Below are positions 14,978 through 23,054 of a stretch of DNA of 64,000 bases, one piece after another. Where the stretch lies: positions 558,001 to 622,000 of the forward strand of contig CP039998.1 in assembly GCA_013099015.1 (NCBI GenBank). The letters are read 5' to 3'. Under the pieces are notes generated by a model. It saw only the letters and a list, made by a program, of their open reading frames with translations, did not search any database and had not been told where the DNA came from. A program made the translations under genes and the position numbers. Position 1 is the stretch's first letter; the number at the start of each line of letters is the position of its first letter. This DNA comes from Candidatus Saccharibacteria bacterium oral taxon 488. Its GTDB lineage: Bacteria; Patescibacteriota; Saccharimonadia; Saccharimonadales; Saccharimonadaceae.

Positions 14978-16073
14978 CAGCGACGACCTTTCGGTAGAAT
15001 AGATAGATGTAGCACGCCGAGGCAACAATCGATAACGCCACCAACATCAACGCCACGAGCGGCACCAGCGGCAGCCAGTTCAACGCCGGTATCACCGTTT
15101 TGAGTGCGCCATCAATCGTAATGACCGGAATAAGCACCGCTGCCCAAACCACGGCGAGCACCAGCAGCAGCCACATCAATCGCAGCAAGATCCGCATCCG
15201 CCGCCCTAGTACAACGTCCGATGCCAGTCGCGCTGCTTCTAGTGGATACATCCCCGGTAGGGTAATAATTACCATAGCGAACAACGTACTCGTCAGCCAA
15301 TATATCGACAAGGTGACGATTAATATGGTGGCGCTGGCCGCCAACATCAACACCACCGTCTGCTGCAACATGCCTGACGTGTCCGCCGCTCCGTAAATAA
15401 TGACCGCTATCGCTGCTGGTAATAATTGAATGAGCGCGATAAACACTAGGACCGACAGGGCGATGACCGGCGCGCCCGCATTATACAGCCCATCACGAAT
15501 CTTTGGGCGCCTACCAGCAGTCACACCACGAACCAGCCAAATTGTCGTTAGCCATATATATAGTCCGATCAGCGCGCCAATAACCTGCTGCGACGATCCA
15601 GCGCTACTCGTCGAGCCACCAAGCTGACTGGTAACCACGCCAGCAAATAGCATTAACGTCGGTACGATAGTGCCCAGGGCGCCCCCCTGATTCGTTCCAT
15701 TGATCGTATCCTTTAGCTGCTGATACGTGTCTTGCGAAATCAGCCCCGACAGCAGCACACCCAGCACTGCGTATATTGCCGCCAATCCAACGAAGATCCG
15801 CCAGTGCTTTCGCATCAGTTGCCATGCTTGTTTGGTCAGCGCAAAGTAGCCTGGCAACTTGAGCGAACGACGATAGTCACGTCGCTTGGTCACTCGAAAA
15901 CTACGGTGCGGCCGACGGCGGAGAAAGGCTTGGCGGCGCTGCGTTAGTCGCCGCCAAGCCTTATTAAGCCTCTCTTTTAACGATACTGTTTTCTTTGCCG
16001 CGGCGCGACTATCTGCTTTTGAAGTTGCTCGTTTACGCCGCGTGGTGTGTTGTTTTTCAGTTGGCTTCGTCAT
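14958..16073 (-). CDS. Polytopic membrane protein, unknown function
   Basis: 371 residues. The first 80 are highly basic (Lys and Arg runs) and probably cytoplasmic and nucleic-acid or membrane-surface facing. Six or so hydrophobic segments follow, for example IFVGLAAIYAVLGVLLSGLI, APVIALSVLVFIALIQLLPA, VVLMLAASATILIVTLSIYW, LLRLMWLLLVLAVVWAAVLI and LVPLVALMLVALSIVASACY. The overall layout resembles the membrane-domain proteins annotated as glycerophosphoryl diester phosphodiesterase membrane domain or YIP1-like, but no catalytic residue is seen. It lies between htpX and ligA and overlaps the latter. Confidence 0.75.
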   Translation of the reverse strand: MTKPTEKQHTTRRKRATSKADSRAAAKKTVSLKERLNKAWRRLTQRRQAFLRRRPHRSFRVTKRRDYRRSLKLPGYFALTKQAWQLMRKHWRIFVGLAAIYAVLGVLLSGLISQDTYQQLKDTINGTNQGGALGTIVPTLMLFAGVVTSQLGGSTSSAGSSQQVIGALIGLYIWLTTIWLVRGVTAGRRPKIRDGLYNAGAPVIALSVLVFIALIQLLPAAIAVIIYGAADTSGMLQQTVVLMLAASATILIVTLSIYWLTSTLFAMVIITLPGMYPLEAARLASDVVLGRRMRILLRLMWLLLVLAVVWAAVLIPVITIDGALKTVIPALNWLPLVPLVALMLVALSIVASACYIYLFYRKVVADDSAPA

Positions 16074-16075
16074 GA

Positions 16076-16951
16076 TTACATCTTCGTTGCATTACTTCGC
16101 AGACGTGCGATTCGATCTTCTAGCGGCGGATGGGTGCTAAATAACTTTGAGAAAAAGCCAGGGCGCAGCGGATTATTCATAAACAAGTTTGCTGTTGAAG
16201 TACTCTGCCTGCGCATTGGCCGACCATAACTTTGTAGCTTCTCCAGTGCCATCGCCAGCCCCTCCGAGTCACGAGTTAATAGCGCGCCCGAGGCATCCGC
16301 CAGATACTCGCGCTGGCGGCTGACTGCCAGTTGCGTAATCGTTGCTAAAATCGGTGCCAAGATTACTACTATAATACCCACGACGTAGACAACCGGGCTG
16401 GTATCCCCGTCATCATCATCGCCATATATCATCATCCGGAGTGCGATATCAGCAAGCAACCCAATAGCACTCACCAACCCAAAGGCAATCATACTAACGC
16501 GAATATCGTAATTACGCACATGACTCATCTCGTGCGCCATCACCGCCTCGAGTTCGCGCTTGTCCATAATTTCTAGCAGCCCAGTAGTCGCACCGACGAT
16601 AGCGTGCTTTGGATCGCGGCCAGTTGCAAAGGCATTTGGTGCCGGGTCGTCAATAATGTAGACTTTTGGCATCGGCATGCCGGAAGCGATCGCGAGGTTT
16701 TCTACTACTCGCCACAGCTCCGGCGCATCCTTCTTTTCAATCTGCTGCGCACCGCTCATCGCCATGGCCAATTTACCAGCGATATAATATTGTAACCACG
16801 CATAAAGCAGCGCACAACCGACAATGATCACCGATAATGAATAATTCCGTAGATACATACCGACCAGCACACCAATCACGCCGATAATCGCCACAAACAC
16901 CGCCATGATCAATACGGTGTTTCGCTTGTTATGAGAAATTGCACTATACAT
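16076..16951 (-). CDS. htpX: HtpX-like M48 zinc metalloprotease
   Basis: Membrane protease that degrades misfolded membrane proteins. 291 residues. Two N-terminal membrane helices (residues about 15-55) precede the zinc motif VMAHEMSHVRNYD (HExxH), and the third ligand is the Glu in SRQREYLADASGALLT. Two more hydrophobic segments lie between them, as in HtpX. The C-terminal THPPLEDRIARLR is diagnostic. It follows lemA, a common pairing. A TATAAT box ends six bases before the ATG and overlaps the tail of the lemA terminator, so htpX probably has its own leaderless transcript. Confidence 0.95.
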   Translation of the reverse strand: MYSAISHNKRNTVLIMAVFVAIIGVIGVLVGMYLRNYSLSVIIVGCALLYAWLQYYIAGKLAMAMSGAQQIEKKDAPELWRVVENLAIASGMPMPKVYIIDDPAPNAFATGRDPKHAIVGATTGLLEIMDKRELEAVMAHEMSHVRNYDIRVSMIAFGLVSAIGLLADIALRMMIYGDDDDGDTSPVVYVVGIIVVILAPILATITQLAVSRQREYLADASGALLTRDSEGLAMALEKLQSYGRPMRRQSTSTANLFMNNPLRPGFFSKLFSTHPPLEDRIARLRSNATKM

Positions 16952-16957
16952 GTAGTT

Positions 16958-16963
16958 ATTATA
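16958..16963 (-). promoter_or_regulatory. -10 box of htpX, leaderless arrangement
   Basis: TGGTATAAT on the minus strand, ending six bases before the htpX ATG. Confidence 0.6.
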
Positions 16964-16967
16964 CCAA

Positions 16968-16998
16968 AAACCGCCCGCCGAAAATAGGCGAGCGGTTT
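16968..16998 (-). terminator. Rho-independent terminator after lemA
   Basis: AAACCGCCCGCC pairs with GGCGAGCGGTTT around a 7-base loop (one mismatch), with TTTTT following on the minus strand. Confidence 0.8.
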
Positions 16999-17022
16999 AG
17001 TTTGGGCGAAGATTATCCCGCC

Positions 17023-17592
17023 CTAGAATTTCACCTCAACTGGATTCTCAACGCTTGCTCGATCAGCAACCTCAAAGAACTCCTTGGCCTGGAAGCCGAA
17101 CATGCCGGCAACCATGTTAGCCGGGAACCTTTGAATCCTTGTGTTCAGATCGCGAACGCCGCCATTATAAAAGCGACGCGATGCCTGAATCTTATCCTCA
17201 GTGTCAACCAGTTCTTGCTGTAGCTGCAAGAAATTCTCATTAGCCTTTAGTTCTGGATATGCCTCAGCGACAGCAAACAGACTCTTCAACGCGCCCTCCA
17301 GCATATTCTCAGCCTGTGCAGTGTCAGCCACACCTTTAGCACCCATAATGGCTGAACGAGCTTCGGTAACCTTTTCAAATACTTCTTTCTCGTGCGTAGC
17401 ATAGCCCTTAACTGAGTTAACTAGGTTCGGAATCAAGTCAGTCCGGCGTTTGAGCTGCACGGTGATATCACTCCATGCTTCCTCGACGCGGTTACGCAGC
17501 GTTACTAGACCGTTGTATGTACCGATCAAAAACGCCACGATCAGAACGATAACGACACCGACGATAATTAAAGTTATTATTACTGCATCCAT
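17023..17592 (-). CDS. lemA: LemA family protein
   Basis: A 189-residue protein with one N-terminal membrane helix (residues about 4-26, IITLIIVGVVIVLIVAFLIG) and a long helical external domain. YNGLVTLRNRVEEAWSDI followed by VQLKRRTDLIPNLVNSVKGY is the LemA signature, and the FFEVADRASVENPVEVKF end is typical. LemA genes are often beside htpX, as here; the molecular role is not established. It has an AAGGAGA ribosome-binding site and a terminator directly downstream. Confidence 0.95.
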   Translation of the reverse strand: MDAVIITLIIVGVVIVLIVAFLIGTYNGLVTLRNRVEEAWSDITVQLKRRTDLIPNLVNSVKGYATHEKEVFEKVTEARSAIMGAKGVADTAQAENMLEGALKSLFAVAEAYPELKANENFLQLQQELVDTEDKIQASRRFYNGGVRDLNTRIQRFPANMVAGMFGFQAKEFFEVADRASVENPVEVKF

Positions 17593-17680
17593 GTTCTATT
17601 CTCCTTATGGTTAGTACCTTATACACATAATTATACCATACACACGGGTCGTATAGTGGCAAAATCATGCCAACTCATTG

Positions 17681-17710
17681 TTGACACGCAGCTCATCATA
17701 GTCGTATACT
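17681..17710 (+). promoter_or_regulatory. Promoter of the AbrB/ABC exporter operon
   Basis: TTGACA at 17681-17686 and TATACT at 17705-17710, spaced by 18 bases. The transcript should start near 17717, inside the palindrome at 17715-17735. Confidence 0.75.
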
Positions 17711-17714
17711 TATT

Positions 17715-17735
17715 CATATAAATCATATTTATATG
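17715..17735. promoter_or_regulatory. Palindromic operator candidate
   Basis: CATATAAA and TTTATATG form a perfect 8-bp inverted repeat around a 5-bp spacer. It covers the predicted transcription start and lies just upstream of the ribosome-binding site, a position suited to autorepression by the AbrB-type product of the first gene. Confidence 0.55.
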
Positions 17736-17750
17736 AAAGAAAGGAATTAT

Positions 17751-17966
17751 ATGACAAAACTAAAGAGTAGACATGCTTGGACAGTCAAGGTTGGCGAACG
17801 CGGGCAAATTGTGATACCCAAAGAGGCACGAGATATTTTTAATATCAAGCCTGGCGATACACTTATCATGCTCGGCGACAAGCAGCAAGGAATTGCTATT
17901 CCGACTAAGAATAAAGTCATTGATACAATCACCGCCGTACTCAATGATACGGAGATGAAATCATGA
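17751..17966 (+). CDS. AbrB/SpoVT-type transcriptional regulator
   Basis: A 71-residue swapped-hairpin DNA-binding protein. The motif TVKVGERGQIVIPKEARD followed by IKPGDTLIMLGD is the SpoVT/AbrB signature. The start at 17751 is set by an AAAGGAA ribosome-binding site; the ATG at 17733 lies inside the operator palindrome. It is the first gene of an operon with an ABC ATPase and permease, overlapping the ATPase by four bases. This layout (a small AbrB-like regulator plus an ABC exporter pair) suggests it represses the exporter and itself. Confidence 0.9.
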   Translation: MTKLKSRHAWTVKVGERGQIVIPKEARDIFNIKPGDTLIMLGDKQQGIAIPTKNKVIDTITAVLNDTEMKS

Positions 17967-18688
17967 ATGCAATCACTGCGACCAACTTAACAAAACGCTA
18001 CGGTGACTTTGTCGCAGTCGACAGCCTTAATCTATCAATTGAAAAGGGTGAGTTATTTTCACTACTTGGTGTCAATGGTGCGGGTAAGACGACATTGATT
18101 AAAATGTTATCTTGCTTAAGCCAACCAACACAAGGTGATGCTATTTTACTCGGCAATAGTATTACCGAAAAACCTCAGGCAGTCAAACAGATGATCAACG
18201 TTTCACCACAAGAAACTGCTGTAGCTGGTAATTTATCAGTCCGCGAGAATCTCGAACTGATCGCTGGACTCTACGGACAATCTGCTCATAACGCCAGTGA
18301 GAGCGCCTCACGTATGGCAAGCCAATTCAAGCTCGAAACTGTCGAACATAAAAAAGCTAAGCATTTGTCTGGCGGCATGCAGCGACGCCTGTCGATCGCC
18401 ATGGCGCTCATCTCAAATCCAAAAATATTATTCATTGACGAACCAACGCTAGGTCTTGATATTTTTTCGCGCCGTGAGTTATGGGAGGCGATCCAGTTGC
18501 TCAAAGGTACAGTGACGACGCTGTTGACAACTCACTATCTCGAGGAAATTGAAGCATTGTCTGATCGTGTCGGCGTTATGGCGCGCGGCAAGCTCGTGGC
18601 AATCGGTACAGTAGCAGAACTGCAAAAACAAACCAATACGCGCACTCTCGAGGATGCGTTTGTAGCACTTGTAGGAGGTATTCGATGA
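17963..18688 (+). CDS. ABC transporter ATP-binding protein
   Basis: A 241-residue ATPase subunit that powers the adjacent ABC-2 permease. Walker A is LLGVNGAGKTTLIKML, the signature is KHLSGGMQRRLSIAMAL, Walker B is PKILFIDEPTLGLD, and the switch His lies in LLTTHYLEEIEAL. The truncated C-terminus and drug-exporter-like sequence place it with the multidrug/daunorubicin-type (DrrA-like) family. It begins at an ATGA overlap with the regulator and ends in another ATGA overlap with the permease, so the three proteins are translationally coupled. The substrate is unknown. Confidence 0.95.
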   Translation: MNAITATNLTKRYGDFVAVDSLNLSIEKGELFSLLGVNGAGKTTLIKMLSCLSQPTQGDAILLGNSITEKPQAVKQMINVSPQETAVAGNLSVRENLELIAGLYGQSAHNASESASRMASQFKLETVEHKKAKHLSGGMQRRLSIAMALISNPKILFIDEPTLGLDIFSRRELWEAIQLLKGTVTTLLTTHYLEEIEALSDRVGVMARGKLVAIGTVAELQKQTNTRTLEDAFVALVGGIR

Positions 18689-19434
18689 GATCATTACTAT
18701 TTGCTAAACGCTGTACGAAAGAAGTTGTACGCGATCCGATCAATCTATTCTTTGGATTAGTCTTTCCACTCGTTTTGCTTGGACTGCTCTCTATTATAAA
18801 TGCCAGCATTCCCGCCGAAGCCAATAATACTATGTTTGCCATCAAAAATTTGGCACCAGGTATCGCAATGTTCGGTACGGCATTCCTAGCACTATTCTCA
18901 AGTATGCTCCTAGCAAAAGACCGAACTTCATCATTCCTGATGCGTCTGTTTACCTCGCCTATGACAGCCCGAGATTTTATCATTGGATACACAATTCCGA
19001 TGATTATCATTGCTACCATGCAGGCAGTGATTACCCTCGTTATCGCCTGCTTTATCGGGCTCGACTTTTCAGTGCATATTATTGGGGCAATCGTTATTAC
19101 AACGGTAACGTCGCTTCTATTTGTCGGATGTGGGTTATTCTTCGGCAGTCTCATTAACGAGCGAGCAGTTGGCGGTATATGTGGCGCCCTGCTCACCAAT
19201 GTCGCTGGCTGGCTGTCGGGCGTATTTGTCCCGGTTGATCTCATCGGTGGTGGCTTTAAAATGGTTGCGGAAGCACTGCCATTTTACCACAGTGTTGCTG
19301 CCATTAAAGGTAGCATCGAGGGAAATTGGCAAGTCATCACACCACATCTACTGATTGTTTTGTGTTATACCACCGTTATCTTTACACTCGCCATCTATAT
19401 CTTTCGGCGAAAGATGACCGGACGAAACACCTAA
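18685..19434 (+). CDS. ABC-2 type transporter permease
   Basis: A 249-residue integral membrane subunit with six predicted helices: about residues 20-38, 50-75, 98-125, 130-155, 160-185 and 220-242. LFFGLVFPLVLLGLLSI is the first, and the motif region LTNVAGWLSGVFVPVDLIGG followed by EALPFYHSVAAIKG is characteristic of the DrrB-like ABC-2 class. It works with the ATPase at 17963 to export an unknown compound such as a drug, bacteriocin or lipid. A terminator follows at 19477. Confidence 0.93.
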   Translation: MRSLLFAKRCTKEVVRDPINLFFGLVFPLVLLGLLSIINASIPAEANNTMFAIKNLAPGIAMFGTAFLALFSSMLLAKDRTSSFLMRLFTSPMTARDFIIGYTIPMIIIATMQAVITLVIACFIGLDFSVHIIGAIVITTVTSLLFVGCGLFFGSLINERAVGGICGALLTNVAGWLSGVFVPVDLIGGGFKMVAEALPFYHSVAAIKGSIEGNWQVITPHLLIVLCYTTVIFTLAIYIFRRKMTGRNT

Positions 19435-19476
19435 TTTATCTGGATCTGGCACCCTAGAATTCAACTATCCATAACG

Positions 19477-19502
19477 AAAGCCGCCTTTTATCGGCGGCTT
19501 TT
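19477..19502 (+). terminator. Rho-independent terminator of the ABC operon
   Basis: AAGCCGCC pairs with GGCGGCTT around a short loop, followed by TTTT on the plus strand. Confidence 0.8.
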
Positions 19503-19512
19503 GTAACAATTG

Positions 19513-19598
19513 TGGTGCGCGAGGCGGGAATCGAACCCGCACGACTTTTGGTCAAGGGATTTTAAGTCCCTCGCGTCTACCAATTCCGCCACTCGCGC
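19513..19598 (-). tRNA. tRNA-Leu (anticodon UAA)
   Basis: 86 nt with encoded CCA. The acceptor GCGCGAG pairs with CTCGCGC, and the D-arm GGCGGAATTGGTAGACGC is typical of tRNA-Leu. The anticodon loop reads CTTAAAA with anticodon TAA, and a long variable arm follows. The T-arm is GGGTTCGATTCCC. It reads Leu codons UUA and UUG. Confidence 0.96.
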
Positions 19599-19679
19599 GT
19601 ATTTACCATTATTCATGACGTCAAGCCCCCTGCAACATAATTTTAAATATTATGTAGCTAGCACCCGCGTCTACAACAA

Positions 19680-20306
19680 TTATACTACATTTTCTGGATC
19701 ATAAAAATGATCTAGCTGAGCATCTAGCAGCGCCCGCACCTCATCATAATATCGACCAACAACAGGATGTCTCTGGGCCTTTTCGCGATGCGGTATCATA
19801 TGATACTGGTACGCTTCACGAGTTGTGCGACAATGATGAGCATACTCACCTCCATCAAGATAGTCATAGGCAACCGGCATAAATTTATCAAGCGCATAGA
19901 CGAAACATGCTTCTTCGCTAGAAAAAGATTCGTATTCCTTAATCGTTTCAGCGATCCATGGCATATATGAGAAATCTGATTGAATACGCTCCAACGCTGC
20001 TGCCTCACGAATTTTTCGCTCAGATGAATTTGCCGCCTGGCTATCCATTGCCGATACATCACCCGAATAGACCTCTACAACATCATGAACAATGGCAAAT
20101 TGGGCAACTTTACCAATATCTAATTTCGGATTAATCTGCGGAGCGAGCACACACGCTAACAATGCTAAAGCCCAGGAATGTTCCGCATCATTTTCCCTCA
20201 GTGGTGATCGTTTTGGCGGCACGATATCACGATGAATATAATACATCGGCACGATTAATGAACTAATCAGCTGGAGTATATGCTGAACATTTGGAGGTCG
20301 TTTCAT
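19680..20306 (-). CDS. HD-domain phosphohydrolase, YfbR/HDDC2-like
   Basis: A 208-residue metal-dependent phosphohydrolase. The HD residues are visible as the His in RENDAEHSWALALL, HD in QFAIVHDVVEVYSGD and the later Asp in FVYALDKFMP. The order and spacing match YfbR-type 5'-deoxynucleotidases, which remove phosphate from dNMPs. With the pyrophosphatases at 10541-12524 it could complete conversion of dNTPs to nucleosides, but substrate is inferred. Its start shares a 21-base divergent promoter with a decayed gene on the plus strand. Confidence 0.85.
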   Translation of the reverse strand: MKRPPNVQHILQLISSLIVPMYYIHRDIVPPKRSPLRENDAEHSWALALLACVLAPQINPKLDIGKVAQFAIVHDVVEVYSGDVSAMDSQAANSSERKIREAAALERIQSDFSYMPWIAETIKEYESFSSEEACFVYALDKFMPVAYDYLDGGEYAHHCRTTREAYQYHMIPHREKAQRHPVVGRYYDEVRALLDAQLDHFYDPENVV

Positions 20307-20327
20307 AGATTTAGTATACTATAAGCC
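20307..20327. promoter_or_regulatory. Bidirectional promoter, HD gene / pseudogene
   Basis: The minus -10 TATACT (20313-20318) ends six bases before the HD-gene ATG. The plus -10 TATACT (20315-20320) ends seven bases before the ATG at 20328. The two boxes overlap. Confidence 0.55.
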
Positions 20328-20535
20328 ATGAAACAAATAGTACACATCCACGATGGCAATACATTTAATAATCGTACACGATTATCTTAAGACGCTTTAA
20401 AATGATACTGTCACGACTCTACACACCGAAATGGCGTAAATGGTTGACCTAAACATAAATGATACTGGTCTTGTTGGCCGACATGCCAAACTCGATTTAC
20501 TGTTTCAAAAATTATTCTATTCAATTAGACAAACT
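20328..20535 (+). pseudogene. Decayed RBBP9/YdeN-like serine hydrolase
   Basis: Opens with MKQIVHIHDGNTF, close to the first strand and loop of small alpha/beta hydrolases of this type (family MKxIxxIHGGxTF), then stops after 20 codons. Further pieces follow in shifted frames: DYLKTL near 20380, PKWRKWL near 20435 and DMPNSIYCFKNYSIQLDKL near 20475, in the order expected for the family (an RMPNSxNAxY-like block comes last). The catalytic Ser region is gone. It keeps an intact-looking divergent promoter, so the decay is probably recent. The identification is from pattern memory. Confidence 0.5.
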
Positions 20536-20562
20536 GTCTGTAGATTATCCCCATTTTACATA

Positions 20563-20937
20563 CTACATCTGAAATGCCGTTATCCAAAAACATATCGTGG
20601 ATATAAGTGAAATCGGAGTCATTACATATTTTTCTTTCTTACTTTTTGAAATGATGTTCATAATAGTATTTAACGATAGATAAGCGGCAAAGAAGAAGCA
20701 AATATATTCAGTAACCTTAAAAGACAGCCACAGGGGAATAAAACCTCCGGCTTGCAAAATAATTATCATGGCAAAAATTTGGATAGCCACCGAAATGACC
20801 GCCGCAACCCTCAAGTTCTTAGGCAAGATTTTATGTTGTCCACCCATTGTAAATTCGCCCAAAGGCAAGCCGCAAGCAACAAGCACAGTCATAATTGCTA
20901 TAATTCCAAATAATACGGCACCTAATATTGAAAACAT
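20563..20937 (-). CDS. Small four-helix membrane protein, unknown function
   Basis: A 124-residue, very hydrophobic protein with four predicted helices (about residues 2-24, 42-64, 68-92 and 104-122). The loop GLPLGEFTMGGQHKILPKNL is conserved-looking and recalls small membrane proteins of Firmicutes. The DNA is clearly more AT-rich than its neighbours and uses AT-ending codons, so transfer into this locus is likely. An AGGAGAG ribosome-binding site precedes the start. It lies between a decayed gene and the 3' end of tRNA-Cys. No function can be assigned. Confidence 0.7.
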   Translation of the reverse strand: MFSILGAVLFGIIAIMTVLVACGLPLGEFTMGGQHKILPKNLRVAAVISVAIQIFAMIIILQAGGFIPLWLSFKVTEYICFFFAAYLSLNTIMNIISKSKKEKYVMTPISLISTICFWITAFQM

Positions 20938-21020
20938 AAATCAATACTCTCCTTTCGCAAAATACAAAAATTCAGTTGCAGATTCAACTTTATTTCACTC
21001 AATATTTTCACTTATATTAT

Positions 21021-21040
21021 AGCTCTCCAAGAGAGCTTTT
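21021..21040. terminator. Hairpin downstream of tRNA-Cys
   Basis: AGCTCTC pairs with GAGAGCT around a 3-base loop. The T-run is on the plus strand side (TTTT), so its use by the minus-strand tRNA is uncertain. Confidence 0.3.
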
Positions 21041-21051
21041 ATCGACAATCC

Positions 21052-21125
21052 TGGAGGCACGTACGAGAGTCGAACTCGTCTAAAAGGTTTTGCAGACCTC
21101 TGCGTAACCGCTCCGCCAACGCGCC
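21052..21125 (-). tRNA. tRNA-Cys (anticodon GCA)
   Basis: 74 nt with encoded CCA. The acceptor GGCGCGT pairs with ACGTGCC (one G-U), the discriminator is U as usual for tRNA-Cys, the anticodon stem-loop is AGGTCTGCAAAACCT with anticodon GCA, and the T-arm is GAGTTCGACTC. It lies 13 bases after tRNA-Leu(GAG), so the two are probably cotranscribed. Confidence 0.95.
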
Positions 21126-21138
21126 GCTCTGTTACATT

Positions 21139-21226
21139 TGGTGCGAGCGAGAAGACTTGAACTTCCACGAGCATAATGCTCACTAGCCCCTCAAGCTAGC
21201 GCGTCTACCAATTCCGCCACGCCCGC
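21139..21226 (-). tRNA. tRNA-Leu (anticodon GAG)
   Basis: 88 nt with encoded CCA. The acceptor GCGGGCG pairs with CGCTCGC (one G-U), discriminator A. D-arm GGCGGAATTGGTAGACGC as in the other tRNA-Leu, anticodon stem-loop CTAGCTTGAGGGGCTAG with anticodon GAG, and a long variable arm (GAGCATTATGCTC). It reads CUC and CUU. Confidence 0.95.
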
Positions 21227-21251
21227 ACGACTGTCATCATTATACCTGACA

Positions 21252-23045
21252 CTACGGTGTTTTGTAAACTGAATCTTGGCGAACTGTCCAGTAAATCACG
21301 TCGGCGAATCGATCAGTAGGATACACCAGCCGCACTGATTCACCGAGAGCTGACACAGAGCGCAGGTGGATATAGTCCAGCTGTACTTGATATAACGCGA
21401 GGGCTGGCACATCGGACTGCCAATGCTTAGTAAACGCTTGGTATTTGCTAACTCGTTGCTTGGCGCTTTGTTTGGTGCGACCAGCCGCGAGAGCATCATC
21501 GGCCACCGCGCTGTTATAGTTAGCAAAATTGAGACCACTTTGATTAGCCTGTGACGAATGCCAGTAGGCAAAGACATCGGCGTCACCGCCCAGCACCAAC
21601 TCATACAGTAGCACGTCAAAGCCGCGCGGCCGCAGGACGGACTGCAAAACGTTCTGCGAGGCATCATTTGGATCAACCACCCGCAAGTCAACGGTGATAT
21701 GCAGCGTTTCCTGCCAGACTTTTACGAGTTCACGCGCAATACTTTCAAAATCAGAACCCTTGAGCGTCACGAACGATAATTGCAAAACCTGCTCGCCCTT
21801 TTTACGCTGATTACCGACCACCTTCCATCCTTCTTCGTCCAGTAATTTTTTCGCTGCTTCTGTGTCATACGGCAAACGACCGGCCAGTTGCCCGTCCACT
21901 TGGTCGTCAAAAATTGGGCCGTGCAGTGGCTTCTTGGCAAAGGCAAACTTCTCGCGCAGTGCTTGGGTATTAATTGACTGGACCAGCGCTTGTCGAACTT
22001 TGCGCGAACTCACCACTTCGCTCTGGGTGTTAAATAATGCATAGACACCATCGTTAATAGCGTACGACCGCGAGGCATACATGTGACGGATCTGGTCTGA
22101 CTGAGCCATATATGACAACTCCGGTGTCGCCATAATTTCACTCGTCTTGAGACCTTTGGTTATCTCGTCCCGCGTCGGATATACATACAGCTGAAAACGA
22201 TCCAGCTTTGGCGCGCCATGATGATACTGCGAGTTCGCCACCAGATGAAGCACTTTTTTCGACCCATCAGCATTGGCATTCTGTAGAATCCGCATAGCAA
22301 ACGGCCCAGAGGTTACGGGCGACTTGCCATAACCATGCTCACGTAGCTCGGCCGGATTAACTTCACTGAGGCTGTGCTGAGGCAAAATCGGAAAGGTGAG
22401 GGCGTGCATGAATGGTGCGTACGGGGCTGGCAGGGTAAATTGTACTGTCCGCTCGTCAACCTGCTTGACGTTGATCGACTGCCAACCAGTAATTGACGAT
22501 TGTGTCCGTGCATCCTTGAGTAGATTAACAGTAAACACCACGTCGCGAGCATCCAGTGGCGCTCCGTCTGACCACTTGAGATTACGGCGCAATTTGACCG
22601 TGTACTCAGTCTCGGCCTCATTGACTGTGACCGACTCAGCGAGGTCCCCCTTGATATGTCCGGTCGTATCATAATTATAAAGACTCGCAAACATCAGTCG
22701 GGCCGCTGACTTTTCGGCACTACTACGAGCAAAGATTGGGTTCAGTGTCTCTAATGGCCCCAGCACGCCCTCTGAGTACGACCCACCCCTGGCTGGTGCG
22801 TTATGAGCGTACAATTCACGAAATGACAGCCACTGCACCATGCTGATGGTAATCAATAGAATAACCAGAAAAATCCACCCCAGGACATGCCGCTTGACTC
22901 CAGCCAAATGTTCGAGGCGCGAAGAGATAAACATATGCGTGTGACGCAAGGTCGTCTTGGTCAGTTTTTGCGCTTGCCCATCAAGATCTTTTGTTGCGAA
23001 GTCCAGTCGCAGAAATTTTTTCCAAGATGATTTTTTTGTGTCCAA
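21252..23045 (-). CDS. Membrane-anchored peptide-type ABC substrate-binding protein
   Basis: A 597-residue family 5 (oligopeptide/dipeptide) substrate-binding protein. It has no lipobox; residues about 50-72 (VLGWIFLVILLITISMVQWL) form a membrane anchor after a basic cytoplasmic tail. The family landmarks GVLGPLETLNPIFARSSAE, NLKWSDGAPLDARDVVFTV and GKSPVTSGPFAM are clear. Its partners (DppBC-like permeases and ATPases) are not in this window. The gene follows secG by ten bases and precedes two tRNAs. A role in peptide capture from the host fits, but it might serve a non-transport function. Confidence 0.92.
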   Translation of the reverse strand: MDTKKSSWKKFLRLDFATKDLDGQAQKLTKTTLRHTHMFISSRLEHLAGVKRHVLGWIFLVILLITISMVQWLSFRELYAHNAPARGGSYSEGVLGPLETLNPIFARSSAEKSAARLMFASLYNYDTTGHIKGDLAESVTVNEAETEYTVKLRRNLKWSDGAPLDARDVVFTVNLLKDARTQSSITGWQSINVKQVDERTVQFTLPAPYAPFMHALTFPILPQHSLSEVNPAELREHGYGKSPVTSGPFAMRILQNANADGSKKVLHLVANSQYHHGAPKLDRFQLYVYPTRDEITKGLKTSEIMATPELSYMAQSDQIRHMYASRSYAINDGVYALFNTQSEVVSSRKVRQALVQSINTQALREKFAFAKKPLHGPIFDDQVDGQLAGRLPYDTEAAKKLLDEEGWKVVGNQRKKGEQVLQLSFVTLKGSDFESIARELVKVWQETLHITVDLRVVDPNDASQNVLQSVLRPRGFDVLLYELVLGGDADVFAYWHSSQANQSGLNFANYNSAVADDALAAGRTKQSAKQRVSKYQAFTKHWQSDVPALALYQVQLDYIHLRSVSALGESVRLVYPTDRFADVIYWTVRQDSVYKTP

Positions 23046-23054
23046 GGCGCGCTC

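Noticed and set aside
18576-19244. A 222-codon open frame on the minus strand
   Set aside because: Antisense to the ABC ATPase end and the ABC-2 permease, which have coupled starts and clear motifs.
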